Of a stretch of 64,000 nucleotides of DNA, positions 17,410 through 26,260 are shown piece after piece. Location: contig NZ_RCZC01000008.1 of the NCBI RefSeq assembly GCF_006439055.1, forward strand, positions 63,494 to 127,493, in the 5' to 3' direction. The stretch comes from Sphingomonas glacialis. Its GTDB lineage: Bacteria; Pseudomonadota; Alphaproteobacteria; Sphingomonadales; Sphingomonadaceae. Position numbers and translations under genes: made by a program. Numbering within the stretch: position 1 is the stretch's first letter; every line of letters starts with the position of its first letter. The notes under the pieces were generated by a model. It worked only from the letters and a program-made list of their open reading frames with translations. It was not told the origin of the DNA and did no database searches.

Positions 17410-17984
17410 GGGTAGAGCAATCCTTCGCTCCAGCCGTCGGGCGTGCGGGTGAAAACGCGGCGCTCGTGGAGCCGGTGCGCGCGGTCCTGCCAGAACTCGA
17501 TGACCGCCGGGGTGACACGGTAGCCGCCCCAGAAGGGCGGGCGCGGCACGTCCTGGCCTTCGAACTTCGCCTGCATCTCGGCAAAACGTGCCTCGAAGGT
17601 GGCGCTATCGTCGAGCGGGCGCGACTGGTCCGAAGCCCAGGCGCCGAGCTGCGAATCGCGGCCGCGGCTGGCGAAATAGGCGTCCGATTCGGCATCGGTC
17701 GCGCGCGCGACGCTGCCTTCGATGCGGATCTGGCGGCGCTGCGATTTCCAGTGGAACAGCAGTGCGGCGTGGCGGTTCGCGTCGAGCTCGCCTGCCTTGC
17801 GGCTACCGCGGTTGGTGTAGAAGACGAAGCCGTCGGGCCCATGGCCCTTGAGCAGCACCATTCGCGACGACGGTCGCCCGTCCGCATCGGCGGTGGCGAG
17901 CGCCATCGCATTGCTATCGTTGATCTCGCTCGTGCGCGCCTCGGCGTACCACGTGTCGAACAGCTGGAAGGGATCGTCGGCCAT
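17406..17984 (-). CDS. pdxH: pyridoxamine 5'-phosphate oxidase
   Basis: 192 residues, close to the usual length. FMN and PLP contacts are visible in GRPSSRMVLLKGHGPDGFVF, YTNRGSRKAGELDANRHAAL and LFHWKSQRRQIRIEGSV. The C-terminal RLHERRVF and final LLYP are typical. It oxidises pyridoxamine or pyridoxine 5'-phosphate to pyridoxal 5'-phosphate in the cytosol, the last step of B6 salvage. First gene of a three-gene minus-strand operon, divergent from ku across 108 bp. Confidence 0.93.
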   Translation of the reverse strand: MADDPFQLFDTWYAEARTSEINDSNAMALATADADGRPSSRMVLLKGHGPDGFVFYTNRGSRKAGELDANRHAALLFHWKSQRRQIRIEGSVARATDAESDAYFASRGRDSQLGAWASDQSRPLDDSATFEARFAEMQAKFEGQDVPRPPFWGGYRVTPAVIEFWQDRAHRLHERRVFTRTPDGWSEGLLYP

Positions 17985-18092
17985 CGCTGCGCTTTACGAT
18001 CGCGGGGCGGCGCTGTCGAGAAAACGGAACGACTTCGGTGCTGAAGGATTGTTGCGCTATCGAATCGGCTTCGAAACGAAGGATCTAACCGC

Positions 18093-18989
18093 ATGGCCGC
18101 ACGCGCATATTGGCAGGGGCAGATCCGGCTCGCTCTGGTCTCGATCCCTGTCGAGATCTATTCGGCGACCAAATCGGGCGCGGCGGTGAGCTTCAAGCAG
18201 ATCCACGAACCGACCGGCAAGCCGATCCATTACGAGAAGGTCGTCACCGGCGTCGGCCCGGTCGACGTCGACGAGATCATGAAGGGCTTCGAGTTCGAGA
18301 AGGGCGAATATGTCCTGCTCGAACAGGACGAGATCGACGCGGTGAAGCTCGAATCGAAGAAGACGCTCGAACTGACGCAGTTCGTCGATGCGAGCGAGAT
18401 CGACGTGCTCTATTACGAGAAGCCCTATTTCGTCGTGCCTGCCGACGATTTGGCGGAAGAGGCGTTCATCGTGCTGCGCGAGGCGCTGCGGCGGACCAAG
18501 AAGGTGGGGCTCGGGCAACTCGCGATGCGCGGGCGCGAATATGTCGTCAGCCTCAAGCCGTGCGGGCGCGGGATGGTGCTCGAAACGCTGCGTTATGCCG
18601 ATGAGGTCCACAAGGCGCAGGGCTATTTCCGCGATATCGCCGAGGATGCGCCCGACGCCGATCTGATGGATCTGGCCGAGGCGCTGATCGAGAAGAAGTC
18701 GGGCGCGTTCCACCCGCAGGATTTCCACGATCGCTATGTCGATGCGCTGAAGGATCTGGTCGAGCGCAAGCGCAAGGCGAAGGGTGGCAAGATCATCGAG
18801 GAGAAGGATGACGGCAAGCCGGTGAAGGGATCGAACGTGGTCGACCTGATGGCGGCACTGCGCAAGTCGATGGGGAGTGCTGCGCCGGCGAAGGTTACGG
18901 AGAAGCCGGCGGCGGCGAAGGCGCGCGCGAAGAAGGCGACGGCAAAAACCACGCCCGCCAAGAGCGCACCGGCGAAGAAGCGTGCTTGA
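18093..18989 (+). CDS. ku: Ku protein, non-homologous end joining
   Basis: 298 residues. MAARAYWQGQIRLALVSIPVEIYSAT is the characteristic bacterial Ku start; VDVDEIMKGFEFEKGEYVLL and HPQDFHDRYVDALKDLVERK follow. The C-terminal tail from about residue 258 is a low-complexity Lys/Ala-rich arm (AKARAKKATAKTTPAKSAPA), as in other Ku proteins where it binds DNA. It forms a ring on double-strand ends and recruits LigD, encoded 120 bp downstream beyond a palindromic repeat. Confidence 0.95.
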   Translation: MAARAYWQGQIRLALVSIPVEIYSATKSGAAVSFKQIHEPTGKPIHYEKVVTGVGPVDVDEIMKGFEFEKGEYVLLEQDEIDAVKLESKKTLELTQFVDASEIDVLYYEKPYFVVPADDLAEEAFIVLREALRRTKKVGLGQLAMRGREYVVSLKPCGRGMVLETLRYADEVHKAQGYFRDIAEDAPDADLMDLAEALIEKKSGAFHPQDFHDRYVDALKDLVERKRKAKGGKIIEEKDDGKPVKGSNVVDLMAALRKSMGSAAPAKVTEKPAAAKARAKKATAKTTPAKSAPAKKRA

Positions 18990-18999
18990 GCGTCTTCTT

Positions 19000-19108
19000 C
19001 CTCCCCTCCCTGGAAGGGAGGGGTTGGGGGTGGGTCGCCCCGAAATGGGCGGTCCGTCCGACAACGGGCCGACCCACCCCCTGACCCCTCCCTTCCAGGG
19101 AGGGGAGG
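19000..19108. repeat. palindromic repeat family A, copy 2 (between ku and ligD)
   Basis: Left arm cctcccctccctggaaggga..., continued by ggttgggggtgggtcg; the right arm is its inverse, ending in ccagggaggggagg. The right edge overlaps the ribosome binding region of ligD: GGGAGG at 19098-19103 stands 6 bases before the GTG start at 19110. Confidence 0.88.
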
Positions 19109-19109
19109 C

Positions 19110-21629
19110 GTGACGTCCGATCCGCTCGCCAAATATAACGCCAAGCGCGATTTTGCGAAGACCGCCGAGCCCGCGGGCACGCTCGACCCCGGCCACGGCA
19201 ACCGCTTCATCGTCCAGAAGCACGACGCCTCCCGCCTCCACTGGGACTTCCGCCTCGAAGTCGACGGCGTGCTCAAGAGCTGGGCGGTCACACGCGGCCC
19301 GAGCATCGATCCCGACCAGAAGCGCCTCGCCGTCCACACCGAAGACCATCCGCTCTCCTACGCCGATTTCGAAGGGACGATCCCGCAGGGCGAATATGGC
19401 GGCGGCACGGTGATGCTGTGGGACAGCGGCACCTGGGCGCCGATCGCGGGCAAAAGCGCGAAGGATATCGAGCAGGGCCATCTCCACTTCGTGCTCGAGG
19501 GCGAGCGGATGAAGGGCGAGTGGATGCTGATCCGCCTCAAGCCGCGCGGCAAGGAGAAGGGCGAGAACTGGCTGCTCGGCAAGGTCGGCGATGCCGAGGC
19601 GGGCGGGACCGACACGTTGGTCGAGACCGGGCTGACGAGTGTCGCGACCGGGCGGACGATGGCGGAGATTGCGGAGGCTAAACCTTCTAAATCCTCCCCC
19701 GCGAAGCGGGGGAGGGGGACCGCTCGCGCAGCGAGTGGTGGAGGGGGGCGACCCAAGCGCGGCGCTCGTGGCGAGGCCCCCTCCGTCTCGCTGCGCTCGC
19801 CACCTCCCCCGCTGCGCGAGGGAGGATTTGTGGAGCCGCAGCTGTGCACGCTGGTCGATGCGGTGCCGTCGGGAAACCAATGGCTCCACGAGGTGAAATA
19901 CGACGGCTATCGCGCGCTGATCGCGGTCGCCAAGGGCAAGGCCACGGTCTTCACCCGCTCAGGCCTCGACTGGACCGACAAGTTCCAGGCCATCGCCGAC
20001 GCCGTCGCCAAGCTCCCCGCCAAGACCGCAGTGCTCGACGGCGAGATCGTCGCGTTCAAGGACGGCAAGCCCGATTTCTCGACACTCAAGAATGCCATTT
20101 CGAGCGGCGGCGAGATGACCTTCTTCGCCTTCGACCTGCTCCAGCTCGACGGTGAGGACCTGACCGGACTCCCCAACAGCGCGCGCAAAGACCGGCTCGC
20201 GCCGCTGATCGACGGGACGGACGCACGCGTCCAATATTCCGAGCATATCATCGGCCAGGGCGAGCAACTGTTCGAGACGATGTGCCGCGAAGGCTATGAA
20301 GGCGTCGTATCGAAGCGCGCCGATGCGCCGTATCGCGGCAAGCGGACGCAGGCGTGGCTCAAGATCAAATGCACGCAGCGCCAGGAATTCGTCATCGTCG
20401 GCTGGACCGCGAGCGCGAAGTCGCGCGGCTTCGCCTCGCTGCTGCTCGGGCTCAACGGTTCCAACGGGCTCATCTATGCCGGCAAGGTCGGAACCGGCTT
20501 CAGCACCGATTTCATGATGGAATTGAGCGACCGATTGAAGAAGATCGAGCGCAAGACGCCGACGGTGGAGGCGCCGCGCGCCGCCGTCCGCGGCGCGCAT
20601 TGGGTCAAGCCCGAACTCGTCGCCGAAGTCGCATATGCCGAGACCACACCCGACGGCGTGCTGCGCCATTCGAGTTTCCTCGGCCTGCGCGAGGACAAGG
20701 CCGCGAGCGACGTCGTCGCCGAGACACCGGTGGCCGTCGATGCGGCAGATATCCACATCCCCGAAATCCACATCAAGGTCAGCAACCGCGACCGGGTGAT
20801 TTTTCCCGAGTCGAACGTCACCAAGGGCGAGCTCGCCGACTATTATGCGCAGATGTCCGCCATCATGCTCCCCTTCGCCGGCAACCGCCCGATCAGCCTG
20901 GTGCGCTGCCCGCAGGGCCGCGCGAAAACCTGCTTCTTCCAGAAGCACGACGCCGGCAGCTTTAAGGGCGACCACGTCCACAAGGTGCCGATCAAGGAGA
21001 AGGACGGGTCGAGCGAGGACTATCTCTATGTCGACGACGCCGATGGCCTGGTCGCCTGCGTCCAGATGGGGACGATCGAATTCCACGGCTGGGGCTCATC
21101 GGTCGGCAGCCTCGAACAGCCCGACCGGATGGTGTTCGATCTCGACCCCGACGAGGAACTCGGCTTCGACGTGGTCAAAAAGGCCGCGGCGGACTTGAAG
21201 GAACATCTCGCCGAACTCGGGCTCGTGAGCTTCGCGATGCTGTCGGGTGGGAAGGGCGTCCATGTCGTCGTGCCGCTCACCCCGCAGGCCGAGTGGCCCG
21301 CGGTCAAGGATTTCGCCGACCGCTTCGCCCGCGCCCTCGGCGAGGCCGAGCCCGATCGCTTCCTCGCGACCATGTCCAAGGCCAAGCGCAAGGGGCGGAT
21401 CTTCATCGACTGGCTGCGCAACCAGCGCGGCGCCACCGCGGTGCTGCCCTATGTCGCTCGCGCCCGCGCCGGGGCGCCCGTCGCCGCGCCGGTCTCATGG
21501 ACCGAACTGCGCGACATCGACACGGCCGCGCGCTGGAGCGTGCGCGATGCGGCCGAGCTGATCGCACGCGCCGGCTCGCGCGATCTCGCCGGATGGGGTG
21601 TTGCGGACCAGGTTTTGCCCGATCTGTGA
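19110..21629 (+). CDS. ligD: DNA ligase D (phosphoesterase, ligase, polymerase domains)
   Basis: 839 residues from the GTG at 19110. Domain order: 3'-phosphoesterase (about 20-165, HDASRLHWDFRLEVDGVLKS), ATP-dependent ligase (about 245-540, with the adenylated Lys in EVKYDGYRAL near 264 and EGYEGVVSKR), and primase-polymerase (about 555-839, FPESNVTKGELADYY and MLSGGKGVHVVVPL). With Ku it repairs double-strand breaks. Unusual: the linker between phosphoesterase and ligase, about residues 194-241, is encoded by a palindromic repeat (19690-19829). Its translation is basic and Gly/Pro/Ser-rich, and the frame is kept. Confidence 0.95.
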   Translation: MTSDPLAKYNAKRDFAKTAEPAGTLDPGHGNRFIVQKHDASRLHWDFRLEVDGVLKSWAVTRGPSIDPDQKRLAVHTEDHPLSYADFEGTIPQGEYGGGTVMLWDSGTWAPIAGKSAKDIEQGHLHFVLEGERMKGEWMLIRLKPRGKEKGENWLLGKVGDAEAGGTDTLVETGLTSVATGRTMAEIAEAKPSKSSPAKRGRGTARAASGGGGRPKRGARGEAPSVSLRSPPPPLREGGFVEPQLCTLVDAVPSGNQWLHEVKYDGYRALIAVAKGKATVFTRSGLDWTDKFQAIADAVAKLPAKTAVLDGEIVAFKDGKPDFSTLKNAISSGGEMTFFAFDLLQLDGEDLTGLPNSARKDRLAPLIDGTDARVQYSEHIIGQGEQLFETMCREGYEGVVSKRADAPYRGKRTQAWLKIKCTQRQEFVIVGWTASAKSRGFASLLLGLNGSNGLIYAGKVGTGFSTDFMMELSDRLKKIERKTPTVEAPRAAVRGAHWVKPELVAEVAYAETTPDGVLRHSSFLGLREDKAASDVVAETPVAVDAADIHIPEIHIKVSNRDRVIFPESNVTKGELADYYAQMSAIMLPFAGNRPISLVRCPQGRAKTCFFQKHDAGSFKGDHVHKVPIKEKDGSSEDYLYVDDADGLVACVQMGTIEFHGWGSSVGSLEQPDRMVFDLDPDEELGFDVVKKAAADLKEHLAELGLVSFAMLSGGKGVHVVVPLTPQAEWPAVKDFADRFARALGEAEPDRFLATMSKAKRKGRIFIDWLRNQRGATAVLPYVARARAGAPVAAPVSWTELRDIDTAARWSVRDAAELIARAGSRDLAGWGVADQVLPDL
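19690..19829. repeat. palindromic element family C inside ligD
   Basis: Inverted halves begin atcctcccccgcgaagcggg on the left and end cgctgcgcgagggaggattt on the right. Between them are further paired blocks, ctcgcgcagcgag with tggtggaggggg, and gccccctcc with ctcgctgcgctcgccacctc. The whole element reads through in the ligD frame without a stop. The chemistry of this stretch, a run of Gly, Arg, Pro and Ser, differs sharply from the flanking domains. Confidence 0.8.
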
Positions 21630-21711
21630 TCGTAATCCGCTTTAGTCGGTTGCACCTGCGAAGCGATTGTGGCCTTGTCGGCCGCGCTATTTTGGGGGTT
21701 TGAGAATTTCG

Positions 21712-24189
21712 ATGGCTACGGTTGCCGCGCCTTCGTTGCTCGACCCCGCTACGCATGCCGCGCGTTGGATCGCCGACTATCGCGCGCGCGCGCTGACCGG
21801 GGATGTGCTCGCCACCGACGCCGACCCGGCGTGGAGCGCGATGTTCGAGGAGCTCGCCGCGGTCGCCGGCGACGATCTCGGCCAGGCGCGCGAGCGGGTC
21901 CAGCGGCATGCCGAGGACATCGGCACAGGCTTCCGAATCATCGGCGAAAGCGAGGAACGGCCGTGGCCGCTCTCGCCCGTCCCGCTACTGATCGACGCCG
22001 AGGAATGGCGCACGATCGAGGCCGGCATCGTCCAGCGCGCCGATCTGCTCGAGACCGTGATCGGCGATCTGTACGGCGACGCGACGCTCGTCGCGCGCGG
22101 GCTGATCCCGGCGGCGTTGGTCGGCGGCTCGCCCTTCTTCCTGCGCCCGATGGCAGGGCTGGTGCCGCCGGGCGGGCACCACCTCCAGTTCATCGCGGTC
22201 GATCTCGGCCGCGGGCCGACCGGCGAATGGCGCGTGCTGGCGGACCATCTGCGCAGCCCCGCGGGCGCGGGCTATGCGCTCGAGAACCGGCTGGCGATCG
22301 CGCGGACTTTGGGCGGGCTGCAATCGCGGCTCAACGTCCAGCGTCACGCGCCGTTCTTCGCGGCGTTCCGCGATGGTCTCGCCGCCGCCTGCCGCCGGGT
22401 CGAGCCGCGCATCGGGCTGCTCACCCCCGGCCGCTACAGCGCGAGCTATGCGGAACAGGCGCATCTCGCGCGCTATCTCGGCTTCCTGCTGGTCGAGGGC
22501 GCCGATCTCGCCGCGCTCGAAGACAAGCTTTACATCCGCACGATCGACGGGATGAAGCGGGTCGATGCGCTGTGGCACCGCATTGATCCGCGGCTGCTCG
22601 ATCCACTGGCGTTCGATTCGCATTCGCACATCGGCGTCGCTGGGCTGATCGACGCGGCGGCGGCGGGCAATGTCGTGATCGCCAACGTGCCGGGCGCGGG
22701 CGTGCTCGAATCGGCGGCGTTCGGCGCGTTCCTCCCGGCGCTCGCGACGCGGCTGCTCGGCGCCGACCTGATCCTGCCCAATATCGCGACCTGGTGGTGC
22801 GGGCAGGACCGCGCACGCAGCGAGGTGATCGAAGATTTCGACCGGATGCTGATCGGCCCCGCTTTCGGCGTTGCGCCGCTCGGCTTGCCCGGCGGCGTGG
22901 CGATGCATGGCGCCGATATCACCGGCGCGGCGCGCGACGCGCTGCTCGACGACATGGCGCGCCGCCCGCAGGACTATGTCGGGCAGGAGATCGTCCGGCT
23001 TTCGACCATGCCGGTGGTGACCGACGCCGGGCTCGCTGCGCGGCCCTTCACGCTGCGCGTGTTCGCGGCACGCGGCGCCGACGGGGGATGGACCGTGCTG
23101 CCCGGCGGCTTTGCGCGAATCGGCGAACATCCCGATCCGCGCGCGGCAGTGATGGGCGAGGGGAACTGGTCGGCCGATGTCGCGATCTACGGCGCCGAGG
23201 CGGTCGCGCCGGTGTCGCTGCTGCCACCCGCCGACACGATCCATGTGCGGCGCAACCCCGGCACCTTGCCGAGCCGCGTCGCCGACAATTTTTTCTGGCT
23301 CGGCCGCTATCTCGAACGCGGCGAGGCACTGCTCGGCATCGTCCGCGTGATGCTCGGCAATTCGATCGATGCCGATGCCGGCGCCGCGCTCTCGGCCGAG
23401 ACCGTCGGGCGGCTCGTCGGCCTCGTGATCAATGGCGGCGCCGCGCCGCACCCCGCGACGCTGCGCCGCGCCGATCTCGCCGCGCTCGCGCGCACCGCGA
23501 TGGAGGATGCCGGCTGGCACAGCGTCCGCACGATCAACCGGCTCGCGCGCGGGATCGGACAGGGCTCGCGCGATCGGTTGGCGGCCGATGTCGTGCGGCT
23601 GCTCGACGCGCCCTATCCCAGCAAGGGCGGGATGCTCGATCGCGCCGGGTCGCTGCAGCGGCGCTATGCCGCGCTGTCGGGGCTTTCCGCCGAGCATATG
23701 GGGCGGACCGCGGCGTGGCGCTTCCATGATCTCGGCCGCCGGCTCGAGCGCGCGCTGAGCGTCACGCGCGCGGTGCGCGCGTTCGGTATGGCGCAGGCGA
23801 GCCTCGATGATCTGTCGACCTTGCTCGACCTCGCCGACAGCCAGATCAGCTATCGCCAGCGCTATCTGACGGGAATCGCGCGCGTGCCAGTGGTCGATCT
23901 CGTCGCGCTCGATCCGGGCAACCCGCGCTCGCTCGCGTTCCAGATCTGCCGGATCTGCGAGCATCTGACCGCGCTGCCGGTGCTCGAGGATGACGGGATG
24001 GAGGAGCCGCAGCAGATTCAGGGCACCGTACTCCACGCAATCGTCTCGACCGCGACGGCGGCGGGGCTCGACGCCGACATTCTCGGCGATGTCGAGCGAC
24101 GGCTGTTCCAATTGTCCGAGGCGGTCGCGCGGCGCTATTTCCTGCAAGGGGCGGAGCCGCTGCGCGCGGCGGGGATGACGCTGGCATGA
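21712..24189 (+). CDS. circularly permuted type 2 ATP-grasp / alpha-E (DUF403) fusion protein
   Basis: 825 residues from the ATG at 21712 (MATVAAPSLL). Residues 1 to about 500 are a circularly permuted ATP-grasp domain: PLLIDAEEWRTIEAGIVQRA, FLRPMAGLVPPGGHHLQFIA, GRYSASYAEQAHLARYLGFL, and VVIANVPGAGVLESAA. From about 520 an alpha-E domain begins with RVADNFFWLGRYLERGEALL and runs to ICRICEHLTALPVL. The two are often separate adjacent genes; here they are one chain. ATP-grasp enzymes form acid-amine bonds, and this class is predicted to make or modify peptides. The transglutaminase gene downstream completes the usual trio. The biological substrate is unknown. Confidence 0.9.
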   Translation: MATVAAPSLLDPATHAARWIADYRARALTGDVLATDADPAWSAMFEELAAVAGDDLGQARERVQRHAEDIGTGFRIIGESEERPWPLSPVPLLIDAEEWRTIEAGIVQRADLLETVIGDLYGDATLVARGLIPAALVGGSPFFLRPMAGLVPPGGHHLQFIAVDLGRGPTGEWRVLADHLRSPAGAGYALENRLAIARTLGGLQSRLNVQRHAPFFAAFRDGLAAACRRVEPRIGLLTPGRYSASYAEQAHLARYLGFLLVEGADLAALEDKLYIRTIDGMKRVDALWHRIDPRLLDPLAFDSHSHIGVAGLIDAAAAGNVVIANVPGAGVLESAAFGAFLPALATRLLGADLILPNIATWWCGQDRARSEVIEDFDRMLIGPAFGVAPLGLPGGVAMHGADITGAARDALLDDMARRPQDYVGQEIVRLSTMPVVTDAGLAARPFTLRVFAARGADGGWTVLPGGFARIGEHPDPRAAVMGEGNWSADVAIYGAEAVAPVSLLPPADTIHVRRNPGTLPSRVADNFFWLGRYLERGEALLGIVRVMLGNSIDADAGAALSAETVGRLVGLVINGGAAPHPATLRRADLAALARTAMEDAGWHSVRTINRLARGIGQGSRDRLAADVVRLLDAPYPSKGGMLDRAGSLQRRYAALSGLSAEHMGRTAAWRFHDLGRRLERALSVTRAVRAFGMAQASLDDLSTLLDLADSQISYRQRYLTGIARVPVVDLVALDPGNPRSLAFQICRICEHLTALPVLEDDGMEEPQQIQGTVLHAIVSTATAAGLDADILGDVERRLFQLSEAVARRYFLQGAEPLRAAGMTLA

Positions 24190-24215
24190 GGTGTGCGATG
24201 CGCTCCATCCCATGT

Positions 24216-24322
24216 CCTCCCCTCCCTGGAAGGGAGGGGCTGGGGGTGGGTCGGTCTAATGCGGGCGTCGACCTCTCCACGGGCCGACCCACCCCCAACC
24301 CCTCCCTTCCAGGGAGGGGAGG
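24216..24322. repeat. palindromic repeat family A, copy 3
   Basis: Arms cctcccctccctggaaggga and the inverse ccttccagggaggggagg flank a spacer carrying paired gggtgggtcgg / ccgacccaccc blocks. Its right edge gives GGGGAGG at 24316-24322, 6 bases before the ATG of the transglutaminase gene, and so acts as that gene's Shine-Dalgarno. Confidence 0.88.
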
Positions 24323-24328
24323 AAAGTA

Positions 24329-25219
24329 ATGATCTACGACATCCGCCACGTGACCCACTTCGACTACGGCGCGCGCGTCAAATTCGCGCGCTGCAATCTG
24401 CGGCTCAAACCGATCCATTGGTCGGGCCAGAACCTGCTCGACTATAAACTGACGATCTCGCCCTCGGGTCGCGTCGCGCCGGCGCGCGCCGAGGCAGGGC
24501 TCGCCAATGTCATGCGGATGGTGGTCGAGCAGCCGGTCCGCCATCTGACGATCGAAAGCGTGTCGCGGATCGAGATCGACCGCCCGGTGCCGATGCCGTC
24601 GAACGGCTCGCCGGCACTGCGCGATATCGCCAGCGCCGCGCGATCGAGCCGCGATCCGTCGCCCGCCGGCCCCGCCGCCTATCTGTTCCCGTCGCCGCTG
24701 ATCCCGCTCGACCGCGACATCGCCGAATGGTGTGCGGCCGATCTGCACCCCGATCGCCCCGCGCTCGACGCCGCGATCGCGCTGGCGCAGCGGATCCAGC
24801 ACGATTTCGCCTTCGATGCCGAGGCGACCCTGGTCGATACCTCGCCGCACGAGGCATTCATGAAGCGCGGCGGCGTCTGCCAGGATTTCGCGCAGATCAT
24901 GATCACCGGCCTGCGCGCCGCCGGGCTGCCCGCCGCCTATGCCTCGGGCTATATCCGCACGATCCCGCCGCCCGGCCAGCCACGCCTCGTCGGCGCCGAT
25001 GCGACGCACGCCTGGGTGCTGCTGTGGTGCGGCGCCGAGCTCGGCTGGGTCGGGGTCGATCCGACCAACGGCATCTGGATGGCGGGCGACCATATCGTCA
25101 TGGCGATCGGCCGCGACTATGGCGAGATCGCGCCGATCGACGGCGTCGTGCTCGGCTCGGGCGCGCAGAAGATGGACGTCAGCGTCGATGTCGCGCCGGT
25201 GCTGGAAGCGGCGGCGTAA
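24329..25219 (+). CDS. transglutaminase-like cysteine protease family protein
   Basis: 296 residues. An N-terminal domain (YDIRHVTHFDYGARVKFARC, RLKPIHWSGQ) typical of the bacterial transglutaminase_N family precedes the papain-like core: Cys in KRGGVCQDFAQIMI, His in DATHAWVLLWCG, Asp in VGVDPTNGIWM. These enzymes cleave or transfer at amide bonds. It pairs with the ATP-grasp/alpha-E protein encoded upstream, a conserved neighbourhood predicted to build and process a peptide or isopeptide. Its ribosome binding site comes from the repeat just upstream. Confidence 0.9.
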   Translation: MIYDIRHVTHFDYGARVKFARCNLRLKPIHWSGQNLLDYKLTISPSGRVAPARAEAGLANVMRMVVEQPVRHLTIESVSRIEIDRPVPMPSNGSPALRDIASAARSSRDPSPAGPAAYLFPSPLIPLDRDIAEWCAADLHPDRPALDAAIALAQRIQHDFAFDAEATLVDTSPHEAFMKRGGVCQDFAQIMITGLRAAGLPAAYASGYIRTIPPPGQPRLVGADATHAWVLLWCGAELGWVGVDPTNGIWMAGDHIVMAIGRDYGEIAPIDGVVLGSGAQKMDVSVDVAPVLEAAA

Positions 25220-25295
25220 CGAACGGCGTTTGCACTCAGGGCGACGATACCCCAGATAGGCGCCATTATTCTAATCCAGACTACCGGGGACTTTT

Positions 25296-26237
25296 GTGGC
25301 CGATCCTTACACAACGCTGGGCGTGGCGCGGACCGCGAGCGAGGCCGATATCAAGAAGGCGTATCGCAAGCTCGCCAAGGAACTGCATCCCGACAAGAAC
25401 AAGGACAATCCCAAGGCGAGCGAGCGCTTCAGCACCGTGACGCAAGCCTATGATCTGCTCAACGACAAGGACAAGCGCGCGCGCTTCGACCGCGGCGAGA
25501 TCGACGGCGATGGCAATCCCGCCGCGCCGTTCGGCTTTGGTTCGGGCGCGGGCAACCCCGGCGGCTTCCGCCCCGGGCCGGGCGGTGGCGGCTTCCAGGC
25601 CGATGGGCCCGACCTCAGCGACATCTTCGAGAACATGTTCTCGGGGAGCGGCGGCGGTGGCCGTGGTGGCTTTGCCGGCGGGTTCGGCGGTTTCGGGCGG
25701 CGCGAGCAGCCCAAGGGCGGCAACGTCCTCTACAAGCTCGACGTCCCGTTCATCGACGCGGTCGCCGCCAAGCCGCAGCGCATCACGCTCGGCGACAGCA
25801 AGACGATCGACCTCAAGCTCCCCGCGGGGCTTGAAAGCGGCGCGCAGGTGCGGCTTGCCGGCAAGGGGCAGCCGGGGCCGGGGGGCAATGGCGACGGCAT
25901 CGTGACGATCAACGTGCTGACGCATCGCTTCTTCGAGCGCGTTGGCGACGACGTCCGGCTCGATCTGCCGATCAGCCTCGCCGAAGCGGTGCTCGGCGCA
26001 AGCGTGCGCGTGCCGACGGCCGAGGGTGCGGTGATGCTCACCGTCCCAAAGGGCTCTAGTTCTGGTAAGACGCTGCGGCTGCGCGGCCGTGGATTCCACC
26101 GCAAGGACGGCACGCGCGGCGACCAGCTCGTGACGCTGATGGTCGATCTCCCGGCCGACGATGCTGCGCTGACGGAATTTGTCGAAGGCTGGAAAGACAG
26201 CGATGTACGGAACCCACGGGCAGGGATGGACGTCTGA
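25296..26237 (+). CDS. DnaJ-like J-domain co-chaperone (CbpA type, no zinc finger)
   Basis: 313 residues from the GTG at 25296, with CGGGGA just upstream. The J domain (1-70) has the HPD motif in AKELHPDKNKDNPKASERF. A Gly/Phe-rich stretch (about 75-140) follows, then the two beta-barrel client-binding domains (LYKLDVPFIDAVAAKPQRI, VRLAGKGQPGPGG, KTLRLRGRGFHRKDG). The CXXCXGXG zinc repeats of DnaJ are absent, so this is a class II J protein that delivers clients to DnaK. Confidence 0.9.
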   Translation: MADPYTTLGVARTASEADIKKAYRKLAKELHPDKNKDNPKASERFSTVTQAYDLLNDKDKRARFDRGEIDGDGNPAAPFGFGSGAGNPGGFRPGPGGGGFQADGPDLSDIFENMFSGSGGGGRGGFAGGFGGFGRREQPKGGNVLYKLDVPFIDAVAAKPQRITLGDSKTIDLKLPAGLESGAQVRLAGKGQPGPGGNGDGIVTINVLTHRFFERVGDDVRLDLPISLAEAVLGASVRVPTAEGAVMLTVPKGSSSGKTLRLRGRGFHRKDGTRGDQLVTLMVDLPADDAALTEFVEGWKDSDVRNPRAGMDV

Positions 26238-26260
26238 GTGTTTTAACCGGAGCTTAACGC

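Noticed and set aside
15635..18094. 819-codon minus-strand frame suggesting a large fusion protein
   Set aside because: Only the last 277 codons have PhzF motifs; the remainder lies over pdxH and the CDF gene, which are read in other frames.
21985..24213. 742-codon minus-strand frame opposite the ATP-grasp/alpha-E gene
   Set aside because: Antisense shadow of a gene with well-conserved motifs.
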